Shown here: positions 8,959 through 18,200 of the stretch, piece by piece | Numbering within the stretch: the first letter of the stretch is position 1 | Layout of the letters: each line of letters begins with the position of its first letter | NCBI RefSeq assembly: GCF_019733395.1 | Contig: NZ_JAIHOO010000001.1 | Coordinates: forward strand, 2,666,501-2,730,500 | Direction: 5' to 3' | DNA: 64,000 bases | Source: Lysobacter sp. BMK333-48F3 | Lineage (GTDB): Bacteria; Pseudomonadota; Gammaproteobacteria; Xanthomonadales; Xanthomonadaceae | Notes under the pieces: model-generated | Database searches by the model: none | What the model saw: only the letters and a program-made list of their open reading frames with translations | What the model was told of the DNA's origin: nothing | Made by a program: the position numbers and the translations under genes

Positions 8959-9500
8959 CTTTGCCCGGATCGGAAGCCGACGATGCGGTCCGGGCGGTCC
9001 ATCCGGTCCAACTGATCGCGCAAGGGCGGCGCGTATGGCTGGCCTGGCAGTCCTGCGACGCGCCGGAGCAGGCCTTGCTCAAGGGGTGCAGCGGTGTGCT
9101 GTGGGCGCCGACCCAATCGGGCTTGATCGAGCTGTGTCGGGCCGTGCGCGAGCCTCTGCGGATCGAGGACGAGACCACGTTCGACTTCGATGCCGTGCTG
9201 GCCGGATTGATCGCCCGGGCGCCGCTCGGCGGCGAAAGGGTCATCGATTGCTGGAATCTGGCGCTCGATCTGCGCACCAGCCTGGAACCCGGCCTGCAGG
9301 CCTCGCTGGCCATCGACGAGCCTGGCTACTGGGACAGCTACGACCGATTCTTTTCCCTGACCTCGGCCGGCGAAATGATCGATTTCGAGCCTTGCGAACC
9401 CGGTGACGCGGATTTCGACCGCGCCGCGGAAGTGTTGTCGAGCGCGATGGTGCTGCTGCTGGCCTTGACCGAAGGGCGTGCGGCGCGCGGCCTGTCGTGA
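8955..9500 (+). CDS. Hypothetical protein coupled to the preceding exported protein
   Basis: 181 residues. The ATG overlaps the upstream stop (ATGA at 8955-8958). No signal peptide or clear membrane helix is seen, and the protein is rich in Asp, Glu and Trp (ERVIDCWNLALDLRTSLE, DEPGYWDSYDRFFSL). I cannot assign a family. The combination of an exported protein followed by a coupled small acidic cytoplasmic protein could reflect an effector-immunity pair or simply two lineage-specific genes; nothing in the sequence decides this. Confidence 0.55.
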   Translation: MTLPGSEADDAVRAVHPVQLIAQGRRVWLAWQSCDAPEQALLKGCSGVLWAPTQSGLIELCRAVREPLRIEDETTFDFDAVLAGLIARAPLGGERVIDCWNLALDLRTSLEPGLQASLAIDEPGYWDSYDRFFSLTSAGEMIDFEPCEPGDADFDRAAEVLSSAMVLLLALTEGRAARGLS

Positions 9501-9522
9501 GGGGCGGTCGCGCCTGCCGGGC

Positions 9523-10404
9523 TTACTCGTCGACCAGCGCCCCAGCCGGCAGGAAATTCCAGGTCCGGGTCACGTGCAGGATGTCCGGATCTTCTTCGGT
9601 CTTGGGCAGGGGCGGGTAGGGCTCGGCCAGGCGGGCGATGCGCAGGGCCGAGGCGTCGAGCAGGGCGATGCCGCTGCTGCGGATGATGTCGGCGCGCTCG
9701 ACGCTGCCGTTGCGGCGCACCGCGACGCTGATCACCACCTGGCCGGCGAGGCGGCGGCGGCGGGCTTCGTCGGGGTAGTTGAGGTTGCCGACCCGTTCGA
9801 CCCGGTCGACCCACTCGCGCAGGTAGCCGGCCCAGGCGTACTCGGTGGTGCTGGCGGAGACGAATTTGCGCGTCGGCCGCTTGGCGTAGCGTTCCGAGCG
9901 CATGTGGATCTCGGCGGCCAGGCGCGCCATCTCGATGTCGTGCTCGATCTTGCGCTCGCCCGGCGGCAGCGGCCGTTCGGCCGGGGTCGGGGTATTGCGG
10001 TCGCGCGGGGCGACGGTTTCGCCGCGGGTGCTGCTGACCACCCGCGCCACCGGCTGCGGCTGCGCGCTCGGCGACTGCGCGCGCAGCGCCATCTGCGCTA
10101 CCCCCGCCTCGGCCTGCGGCGCCGGGCCGGACTGGTTGTCGCGCGGGCGGGTGCTCTTGTCGTGCTCGCCGCCGCCCTGGTTGTTGGCCTGGGCCAGGAA
10201 ATCGGCCTGCTTGGGCGTCAGCGCGGTCTGGGTCTGGGTCAGGATCACGTCCAGGGTCGGCACCACCGGCGCAGCCTGTTCCAGGGTGTAGCCGACCCCG
10301 AGCAGGAGGATGCCGTGGACCAGCACCGACAGGACCATGGTCGCGCCGAAGCGCTGCGGCTCGCCTAGGCCGGTGCCGGGAAGCGTGGGGGCGGCGACGC
10401 TCAT
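9523..10404 (-). CDS. tonB: TonB-family energy transducer
   Basis: 293 residues. One N-terminal membrane helix (ATMVLSVLVHGILLLGVGY) with the Ser/His-containing face used to contact ExbBD, a long Pro/Gln-rich periplasmic linker, and a C-terminal TonB domain with LNYPDEARRRRLAGQVVISV and RSSGIALLDASALRIAR. It would couple the proton motive force to outer-membrane receptors. Its start overlaps the gshB stop by 4 bp (ATGA on the minus strand), which is the usual xanthomonad gshB-tonB pair. No exbB or exbD is nearby, so it is a stand-alone copy. Confidence 0.85.
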   Translation of the reverse strand: MSVAAPTLPGTGLGEPQRFGATMVLSVLVHGILLLGVGYTLEQAAPVVPTLDVILTQTQTALTPKQADFLAQANNQGGGEHDKSTRPRDNQSGPAPQAEAGVAQMALRAQSPSAQPQPVARVVSSTRGETVAPRDRNTPTPAERPLPPGERKIEHDIEMARLAAEIHMRSERYAKRPTRKFVSASTTEYAWAGYLREWVDRVERVGNLNYPDEARRRRLAGQVVISVAVRRNGSVERADIIRSSGIALLDASALRIARLAEPYPPLPKTEEDPDILHVTRTWNFLPAGALVDE

Positions 10405-11363
10405 GCGGCGCGGGCGGCGGCCACGCGCGATTCGATCGCGTCGAACAACAGGCCGGCGATGTTGAGGCCGAACTGGGCGTCGAGCTCGCGGATGCAGGTC
10501 GGCGAGGTGACGTTGAGCTCGGTCATGTAGTCGCCGATCACGTCCAGGCCGACGAACAGCATGCCGCGCCGCTTCATCTCCGGGCCGACCTGGGCCGCGA
10601 TCCAGCGGTCGCGCTCGCTCAGCGGCCGGCCGCAGCCTAGGCCGCCGGCGGCGAGGTTGCCGCGGAACTCGTCGCCCTGCGGAATCCGCGCCAGGGCGTA
10701 GTCGACCGGCACCCCGTCGACCAGCAGGATGCGCTTGTCGCCGTCGCTGATCTCCGGCAGGTACTTCTGCGCCATGGTCAGGTGGCGGCCGCCCTCGGTC
10801 AGGGTCTCCAGGATCACGTTGACGTTCGGCTCGCCGGCGCTGAGCCGGAAGATCGAGCGCCCGCCCATGCCGTCCAGCGGCTTGAGCACCGCCTGCTGGT
10901 GGAAGGCCAGGAATTCCTTCAGCTCGGCCGCGCTGCGGGTGACCAGGGTCGCCGCGCAGCACTGCGGGAACAGCAGCGCAGCCAGCTTCTCGTTGTAGTC
11001 GCGCAGGCCCTGCGGATCGTTGACCACGAAGGCGCCGGCGCGCTGGGCGATGCTGAGGATCTGGGTGTCGTGCAGGTACTCGGCGTCGACCGGCGGGTCC
11101 TTGCGCATCAGCACGATGTGGCGGCCATCCAGTTCAATATGTGACCAGGATCCCAGTTTGTACCAGCCGTCGGCCTCGTCGCGGACCTGCAAGGCCGCCA
11201 CCTTGGCCATCGCATGCCCGCCGTGCAGGCTCAAACCGCCCGGCTGGACATACCACAGACGATGTCCGCGGCGCTGCGCTTCCAGTAGCATTGCGAATGT
11301 CGAGTCCTTGGCGATCTTGATCGACCCGATCGGGTCCATCACGACGACGATGTCCAACGGCAT
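10401..11363 (-). CDS. gshB: Glutathione synthetase
   Basis: 320 residues, ATP-grasp enzyme that joins gamma-glutamylcysteine and glycine in the cytoplasm. The start is MPLDIVVVMDPIGSIKIAKD, typical of GshB. The ATP-binding part has VLKPLDGMGGRSIFRL, and the metal site region has DVIGDYMTELNVTSPTCI. The length matches E. coli GshB (316). It faces away from pilG and shares a 347-bp spacer with it. Confidence 0.95.
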   Translation of the reverse strand: MPLDIVVVMDPIGSIKIAKDSTFAMLLEAQRRGHRLWYVQPGGLSLHGGHAMAKVAALQVRDEADGWYKLGSWSHIELDGRHIVLMRKDPPVDAEYLHDTQILSIAQRAGAFVVNDPQGLRDYNEKLAALLFPQCCAATLVTRSAAELKEFLAFHQQAVLKPLDGMGGRSIFRLSAGEPNVNVILETLTEGGRHLTMAQKYLPEISDGDKRILLVDGVPVDYALARIPQGDEFRGNLAAGGLGCGRPLSERDRWIAAQVGPEMKRRGMLFVGLDVIGDYMTELNVTSPTCIRELDAQFGLNIAGLLFDAIESRVAAARAA

Positions 11364-11710
11364 GGGAACGAAATCCTGAAAGATTGACGGCGATGGTAGC
11401 AGGGAGGTCGCCGGTATCTGTCATGATGTTGGGGTCGGAAACGGTCGCGCTGCGTCCATTTTCGACACGCGGCGATCAGGCCACCGCGCCATGCGACCCG
11501 ACGACGATACGCCGGCCGACGGAAGCGGCTGGACCGGTAGCGGGCGGCGCGCAGGGGACTGGGGTCCGGACCTTAACCGGTCACGAAAACGCCGCGTATT
11601 CAGCTTTCCAGGCACGGAATGCGCGCTTGACAGCCTGCGTGCGGCTTGGAATAAAGACGGCTTCGCGGCGCCTGGGGAAAACAAGGCGTTCGCAATGGGG
11701 GATACAAAGA
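11364..11710. other. Intergenic spacer between gshB and pilG
   Basis: 347 bp between divergent genes, less GC-rich than its surroundings. It must hold the promoters of both the gshB-tonB operon and the pil-chp operon. A good sigma-70-type promoter toward pilG is listed separately. I see no RNA gene or ORF worth calling. Confidence 0.7.
11627..11655 (+). promoter_or_regulatory. Candidate sigma-70 promoter for pilG operon
   Basis: Perfect -35 box TTGACA at 11627-11632, a 17-bp spacer, and a -10-like AATAAA at 11650-11655 (4 of 6 matches to TATAAT). It sits 55 bp upstream of the pilG ATG in the right orientation and in a locally AT-richer stretch. No start-site data are available. Confidence 0.55.
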
Positions 11711-12109
11711 ATGCTCGACGAGGTTCGTAGCGGCAGCCTCGATGGTCTCAGGGTCATGGTGATCGACGATTCCAAGACCATCCGTCGAACCGCCGAGACG
11801 CTGTTGAAACGCGAAGGATGCGAGGTGGTCACGGCCATCGACGGATTCGAAGCGTTGGCCAAGATCGCCGATCAGCAGCCGCAAATCATTTTCGTGGATA
11901 TCATGATGCCGCGTCTGGACGGTTATCAGACGTGCGCGCTCATCAAGAACAACCAATTGTTCAAGGGCACGCCGGTCATCATGCTGTCGTCCAAAGACGG
12001 CCTGTTCGACAAGGCCCGGGGCCGCATCGTCGGTTCCGAGCAATACCTGACCAAGCCATTCACGCGCGAGGAGCTCCTCGACGCGATTCGCAAGCACGTA
12101 CACGCCTGA
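11711..12109 (+). CDS. pilG: Twitching motility response regulator PilG
   Basis: 132 residues, a single CheY-like receiver domain. The acidic pocket is VMVIDDSKT, the phosphoacceptor Asp is in FVDIMMPRLDG, the switch residue is in MLSSKDG, and the conserved Lys is in LTKPFTREE. PilG signals to the pilus extension motor downstream of the ChpA kinase. It is the first gene of the pil-chp operon; pilH follows 19 bp later. Confidence 0.92.
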   Translation: MLDEVRSGSLDGLRVMVIDDSKTIRRTAETLLKREGCEVVTAIDGFEALAKIADQQPQIIFVDIMMPRLDGYQTCALIKNNQLFKGTPVIMLSSKDGLFDKARGRIVGSEQYLTKPFTREELLDAIRKHVHA

Positions 12110-12128
12110 CCGGGGGGTAGGGCACAGC

Positions 12129-12494
12129 ATGGCACGCATCCTGCTTATCGAGGATTCGCCGACGGATACGGCGGTCCTGACCCAGTTGCTCAAGCGCAAC
12201 GGGCATGAGGTTTCAACCGCAGGAAGCGCAGAGGACGGCATCGAAGCGTGCAAGCGCGAGTTGCCGGACCTGGTGATGATGGACGTGGTGCTGCCGGGCA
12301 TGAACGGGTTCCAGGCTACGCGCGCGCTCAGCCGCGACGCGCAGACCAGCGCGATCCCGGTTCTGATCGTCAGCACCAAGGGCATGGAGACCGACCGCGC
12401 CTGGGGCATGCGCCAGGGCGCCCGCGACTACATCGTCAAGCCGCCGCGCGAAGACGAGCTGATCGCACGCATCAACGCACTACTTGCCGGGTAA
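12129..12494 (+). CDS. pilH: Twitching motility response regulator PilH
   Basis: 121 residues, a second stand-alone receiver: LLIEDSPTDTAVL at the N-terminus, phosphoacceptor in MMDVVLPGMNGFQ, VSTKGMETD and the Lys in YIVKPPREDE. It is the typical pilG-pilH tandem of the Chp system; PilH acts as a phosphate sink or retraction regulator in P. aeruginosa. The 8-bp gap to pilI supports one transcript. Confidence 0.93.
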   Translation: MARILLIEDSPTDTAVLTQLLKRNGHEVSTAGSAEDGIEACKRELPDLVMMDVVLPGMNGFQATRALSRDAQTSAIPVLIVSTKGMETDRAWGMRQGARDYIVKPPREDELIARINALLAG

Positions 12495-12502
12495 CAGAGA
12501 CG

Positions 12503-13054
12503 ATGACGTTCAAGCCGCCGTTCGATGTGCTGACCGATTACGAGCGCCGCAGCCTGGCGCACGTGCCCGGCCTGCCCGAACAGCTCGATGCGCCCGGCCT
12601 GTGGCGCGGCGTCGGCTACCGCATCGGCACGCGGCGGCTGGCGTCCACCTTCTCCGAGGTGGTCGAAATCCTGTCGCTGCCGCAGCTCACCCACGTGCCC
12701 GGTTCGCAGCCGTGGATGCTGGGCCTGGCCAACGTGCGCGGCAGCCTGCTGCCGATCGTCGACCTCAAGCAGTTCCTCGAGGGCGAGCGCACGGTGCTGC
12801 ACGAGAGCCAGCGCGTGCTGCTGGTGCGCCAGCCCGGCGGCGACGTCGCGGTGCTGATCGACGAGCTCTACGGCCAGCGCAGCTTCAACGAAACCCAGCA
12901 GGTCGCAGTGGAAGACGTCGCCGAACAGGGGTTCGCCGACGGCCGCTACGCCCATTTCATCGACCGGGCCTACCGCCTGGACGATCAGCCGTGGGGCATC
13001 TTCAGCCTCGAACGGCTGGCCCGCACGCCCGAATTCCGACAAGCAGCGGCCTGA
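12503..13054 (+). CDS. pilI: CheW-like adaptor PilI
   Basis: 183 residues with one CheW domain: RIGTRRLASTFSEVVEIL, then GLANVRGSLLPIVDL, which is the classic CheW strand pair, and VLIDELYGQRSFNE. It links the receptor PilJ to the kinase ChpA under the inner membrane. The ATG at 12503 is in the operon frame, 8 bp after pilH. Confidence 0.92.
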   Translation: MTFKPPFDVLTDYERRSLAHVPGLPEQLDAPGLWRGVGYRIGTRRLASTFSEVVEILSLPQLTHVPGSQPWMLGLANVRGSLLPIVDLKQFLEGERTVLHESQRVLLVRQPGGDVAVLIDELYGQRSFNETQQVAVEDVAEQGFADGRYAHFIDRAYRLDDQPWGIFSLERLARTPEFRQAAA

Positions 13055-13106
13055 AGCCGCTCTCCAATCAGCCCGTAATTAGCCAGTACACCGAGGTTCG
13101 CGAACC

Positions 13107-15125
13107 ATGAGCACTGTGATGGACAACGCCGGCAAGAGCCGCCTTCTGGGCGCCAATACCTGGCTGATCGTGCTGGGCATATCGGTGCTGGTGTTCGGTC
13201 TCAATACAGGCTATGCGACCTGGAAAGCGGCGCGCCTGGGCGGCGCCAGCTCGGCCGCGTCGAGCCTGCAGGTCAACTCGCAGAAGCTCGCGGTGCAGGG
13301 GCGCGAGGCGGTCGGCGGCAACAAGGACGCCTTCACCGAATTCAAGAAGACCAAGTCGGCCATCGACGGCGACATCCGGCAGCTCAACGACAACTTCGGC
13401 AGCACCGCCGGCGTGTCGGGCCCGATCGAGACGGTGACCAACGGCTGGGAGCCGATGGGCAAGAGCGCCGACCAGGTGATCGCCTCGGAGAAGGCGGTGC
13501 TGGCCCTGGCCGGCAACGCCGACAGCTTCTCCAGCCGCGTGCCGCAGCTGCAGGCGCGCCTGGACGAACTGGTCCGGGCGATGTCGGCCTCCGGCTCGCC
13601 GTCCTCGCAGGTCTACATCGCCCTGCGCCAGGTGGTGCTGTCGGCGACCATGGCCCGCCGAATCACCGAAATCCGCGCCGGCGGCAGCGGCGCCGGCATG
13701 GCCGGCGAAGCCCTGGTCCGCGACGCGACCGTGTTCGGCAACGTCCTCACAGGCCTGCGCAAGGGCGACGCCTCGTTCGGCGTGACCGCGCTGTCCAACG
13801 GCGGCGCGCTCGCCGCGCTGGGCCAGGCCGAGGCGCTGTGGCTGGAAATGAAGAAGGACCTGGACGCCATCTCGGCCAGCTCGAAGGAGCTGTTCCAGGC
13901 CCAGGCCGCGGCCGAATCGATCACCGGCGGCTCGGAAAAGCTGCTCGGCGAGAGCGAGACGCTGTTCAGCGCCTTCACCGCCTTCGGCTCGCTGCGCGAC
14001 AAGAGCTTCTTCGGCAACATCTGGCTGTCGATCGTCTCCGGTCTGGCCGCGCTGGTCGCCATCGCCGGCTTGCTGTTCTCGCTGAACTACGCCCAGCAGC
14101 GCCGCTACCAGACCACCAAGGAACTCAACGACCGTAACCAGGAGGCGATCATGCGCCTGCTGGACGAAATGGGTTCGCTCGCGGAAGGCGACCTGACGGT
14201 GAAGGCGACGGTCACCGAAGACATGACCGGCGCGATCGCCGACTCGATCAACTTCGCCGTCGAGCAGCTGCGCAGCCTGGTGCAGACGATCACCGACACC
14301 TCGGTGCAGGTGGCGTCCAGCGCCCAGGAGACCCAGGCCACCGCGATGCACCTGGCCGAAGCGGCGGAACATCAGGCCCAGGAGATCAACTCGGCCTCCG
14401 ACCGCATCAGCGAAATCGCGGCCTCGATCGACCAGGTCTCGAAGAACTCGGCCGAATCGGCGGACGTGGCGCAGCGCTCGGTGCAGATCGCGACCAAGGG
14501 CGCCGGCGTGGTGCGGCAGACGATTCAGGGCATGGACTCGATCCGCGACCAGATCCAGGAAACCTCGAAGCGAATCAAGCGACTGGGCGAAAGCTCGCAG
14601 GAAATCGGCTCGATCGTCGAACTGATCAACGACATTTCCGAACAGACCAACATCCTGGCGCTCAACGCGGCGATTCAGGCCGCCTCGGCCGGCGAAGCGG
14701 GCCGCGGCTTCGCGGTCGTGGCCGACGAAGTGCAGCGACTCGCGGAACGCGCGTCCAACGCAACCAAGCGAATCGAGACGCTGGTCCAGACAATTCAGTC
14801 CGACACCAACGAAGCTGTCAGCTCGATGGAGCAGACGACCTCCGAAGTGGTCGCGGGCGCACGACTGGCCGAGGACGCGGGTACCGCGCTGGGCGAGATC
14901 GAAAAGGTGTCGTCGGACTTGTCGAACCTCATTCAGGGCATTTCCAGCGCCGCGCAGCAGCAGTCCAGCGCGGCCTCGAACATCACCCAGACGATGAACA
15001 CGATTCAGCAGATCACCTCGCAGACCTCGCAGGGCGCCAACCAGACGGCGGCGTCGATCGGAAACCTGGCGCAGCTGGCGGCCGACCTGCGCCGTTCGGT
15101 CGCCGACTTCAAGCTGCCGGCCTGA
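13107..15125 (+). CDS. pilJ: Methyl-accepting chemotaxis protein PilJ
   Basis: 672 residues. First membrane helix at about 14-34 ([16 protein letters not shown]), a long periplasmic PilJ-type helical sensor, second helix near 303-325 ([18 protein letters not shown]), HAMP, then a cytoplasmic MCP signalling domain. The hairpin tip is [20 protein letters not shown], followed by [11 protein letters not shown]. It senses surface contact or pilus retraction in the Chp system. From about 14500 to 15050 the third-base pattern is less uniform (more AAT/ATT codons) than at the start of the gene, as the tip is highly conserved. Confidence 0.94.
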   Translation: MSTVMDNAGKSRLLGANTWLIVLGISVLVFGLNTGYATWKAARLGGASSAASSLQVNSQKLAVQGREAVGGNKDAFTEFKKTKSAIDGDIRQLNDNFGSTAGVSGPIETVTNGWEPMGKSADQVIASEKAVLALAGNADSFSSRVPQLQARLDELVRAMSASGSPSSQVYIALRQVVLSATMARRITEIRAGGSGAGMAGEALVRDATVFGNVLTGLRKGDASFGVTALSNGGALAALGQAEALWLEMKKDLDAISASSKELFQAQAAAESITGGSEKLLGESETLFSAFTAFGSLRDKSFFGNIWLSIVSGLAALVAIAGLLFSLNYAQQRRYQTTKELNDRNQEAIMRLLDEMGSLAEGDLTVKATVTEDMTGAIADSINFAVEQLRSLVQTITDTSVQVASSAQETQATAMHLAEAAEHQAQEINSASDRISEIAASIDQVSKNSAESADVAQRSVQIATKGAGVVRQTIQGMDSIRDQIQETSKRIKRLGESSQEIGSIVELINDISEQTNILALNAAIQAASAGEAGRGFAVVADEVQRLAERASNATKRIETLVQTIQSDTNEAVSSMEQTTSEVVAGARLAEDAGTALGEIEKVSSDLSNLIQGISSAAQQQSSAASNITQTMNTIQQITSQTSQGANQTAASIGNLAQLAADLRRSVADFKLPA

Positions 15126-15266
15126 TCGGGGCCGGACGCTACGGCTCAGGCATTGCGGTTCGAGACGGATCAAAAGAAGGGTTGTACCGAGGATGAAGCT
15201 TCCGACACATCGCTGGCCGAGCCAGGAGACGGGTCTGCAGAACCCCGCTGACGGGCGGGTGTGGGC

Positions 15267-18200
15267 ATGACCGCGTTGCGCGAAGCGATCGACACCACCA
15301 CGCTGGGCTGGATCAAGCCCGAGCTGGACGAGACCTTGCGCCAGGCGCGCCAGGAGATCGAAGCGTTCGCCGAAGAACCCGGCGACGCTGCGCGCATGCG
15401 GGTGTGCGCGAACCATCTGCACCAGGTGCACGGCACCTTGCGCATGGTCGAGCTGTACGCCCCGGCGATGGTGGCCGAGGAAATGGAGCGGCTGGCGATC
15501 GCCCTGCAGCAGGGCCAGGTCGCCGACCGCGACGAGGCCTGCGCGGCGCTGATGCGCGGCGTGGTCTTGCTGCCCGACTACCTGGAACGCCTGCAAGGCG
15601 GTCACCGCGATATTCCGATCGTGCTGCTGCCGCTGTTGAACGAACTGCGCGCGACCCGCGGCGAGTCCGGCCTCAGCGAGAGCGTGCTGTTCGCGCCCAA
15701 TCTGGATCGGCCGCTGCCGGCGCATCTGCCGCCGCCGTTGCCGGTCGCGGCCGCCGCCGGCCGCAACGCCAGCGCGCCGCACCTGGCCGCGCTGCGCGAC
15801 GCCCTGGCCGCCTGGCCGGAAGAGGGCGCGCCGGCCCATCCGAACCAACTGGCTTCGGCCATCGACGGCCTGCTCGCCGACGTGGTGCTGGAGCCGGTGC
15901 GGCGCATGCTGTGGGTCGCCTCGTCGGTGGCCCATGCCGTGCGCGACGGCGCGCTGGAACCGACCCGCGCCCTGCGCCAGGCCTTCGGCGGCGTCGAGCG
16001 CGAAGCGCGCCAGCTGCTGTCCGACGACGGCTTCAGCGCGCCGCGCGGCGAGCCCGCGGCCGAACCGACCCGGCAGCTGCTGTACCACGTCGCCCATAGC
16101 GACGGCCGCCATCCGGCCCTGGACGACCTGCGCCAGACCTTCGAACTCGCCGCGCACCTGCCCAGCGAATCCGAACTCGAACACGCCCGCGGCAGCCTCA
16201 GCGGCCGCAACCGTGCCCTGCTCGACACCGTCGCCGCGGCGATCAAGGAAGACCTGCTGCGGGTCAAGGACGCGCTCGACCTGCATCTGCGCACCAACCA
16301 GACCGATCCGGGCGAGCTGCGGCCGCAGGTCGAGGCCCTGGCCCGGGTCAGCGACACCCTCGGCATGATGGGCCTGGGCATGGCCCGCACCGTCGTACTG
16401 CAGCAGCGCGACGCGATGAACGAGATCGTCGACGGCCGCCGCGCCGCCGACGAAGGCACCCTGCTCGATGTCGCCGGCGCCCTGCTGTACGTCGATGCCT
16501 CGCTGGACGACCAGGTCACCCGCCTGGGCCTGCCCGACGAGCGCGGCGACGAGGACCTGCTGGCCGGCGAGGCGCGCAAGGTGCTCGACGTGGTCGCGCG
16601 CGAAGCCATCGCCAATTTCGGCGACGCTCGCCAGGCCTTCGTCGCCTTCGTCGAGACCAAGTGGGACCACGAAGAACTCAACGAAGTGCCGCGCGTGCTC
16701 GACGAAGTCGCCGGCGCCTTGCGCATGATCGAGCTGCCGCTGGCGGCCGATTACCTGACCGGCATCAAGCGCTACACCGAAGTCGAACTGATCGGCCGCC
16801 GCCGCGTGCCCAGCGGCCAGCAGCTCGACACTCTCGCCGACGCCCTGGCGAGCCTGGAGTACTACCTCGAAGCGCTGCGCGAGCAGCGCCCGAACCGCGA
16901 CGACATCCTCGACATCGCCCGCCAGAGCCTGGAAGCGCTGCGCTACTGGCCGCTGCCGGACGTGATCCGGGTCGAAGCCCCGGCGCTCGCGCCGGTCGAG
17001 GCGACGCCGGCTGCCGCCGCATCCGTCGCGCTCGCGCAGGACCCGGCCGCCGAGGCGCAAGACAGCGTCCGGACCGACGCCGTTGCCGCCGATCCGGCGC
17101 CGAACCTCGATGCGAGCGGGTTCGCCGCCGTCGCTGACGGCACTGCCCGGGACGAGGTCGCGGCGCAGGCCGCCAGCGTCGAATCCGCTGCGCAAGCGGT
17201 GGCCGAAACGCCGGCCGTCGAAACCTCGATCGTCGCAAGCTTGGCCGCCGAAGCTGCTGCGGTCGAAGCTCCTGCCGTCGAAGCCGCTGCGGTCCAGACC
17301 GCATCGATCGACGCGGGTTCGGTCGCAACCGGCGCCGCCGAGCCCGCGCTCGCGGCGACCCCGGTCTACGGCGGTTTCGAACAGGTCGACGATATCGACG
17401 ACGAGGTTCGCGAGATCTTCCTCGAAGAGTTCGAGGAAGAGATCGGCAACCTCGACCAGTTGCTGCCGGCCTGGCGCGAAGCGCCGGAAGACCTGGCGCG
17501 GGTGCAGCCGGTGCGGCGCGTGTTCCACACCCTCAAGGGCAGCGGCCGCCTGGTCGGCGCCAAGACCCTGGGCGAGTTCAGCTGGAAGATCGAGAACCTG
17601 CTCAATCGCGTGCGCGAGCACGGCCGCGCCTCCAGCCCGGAAGTGATCGACCTGGTCGAGCACGCGCATCGCGCCCTGCCGGGCTTCTACGCCGCGCTGC
17701 GCAACGAAGCCCCGCTCAGCATCGACGTGTCCGGCCTGGAAGCGCACGCCGATCTGCTCGCCAGCGGCGAGGAAGCCTTCTACCAGCCTCCGCAGCCCGT
17801 CGTCGCGGCGCCGGCCGAGCCGGAAGCGGTCGCCGACGCCGAAGCGCCGAAGCCGATCGTCGACGGTCCCTACGTGCCGGCCGCGGTCGACCCGGTGCTG
17901 CTGGAGATCCTGGACGGCGAAGTCGCCGGCCACCTGGTCACCATCGAAGCCTGGCTCAACGCATCGCAGACCCAGCCGCAGCGCGCCAGCGATGCGCTGC
18001 AGCGCTCGATCCATACCTTGAACGGCGCGTTCGCGATGACCGAAGTGCCGGTCATCACCGACGTCACCGCGCCGACCGAAGCCTACGTCAAGCGCCTGCT
18101 CGCCAGCGGCGCGCCGGCCAGCGCCGAAGGCGTGGCCGCGCTGGGCGCGGTCGCCGCGGCGATCCGGGTGACGGTGCAGGCGTTGAAGTCGCCGGCCCCG

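Noticed and set aside
15261..15266. GTG two codons upstream as the chpA start
   Set aside because: Possible, but the ATG at 15267 is a stronger codon at practically the same place; the choice makes no functional difference.
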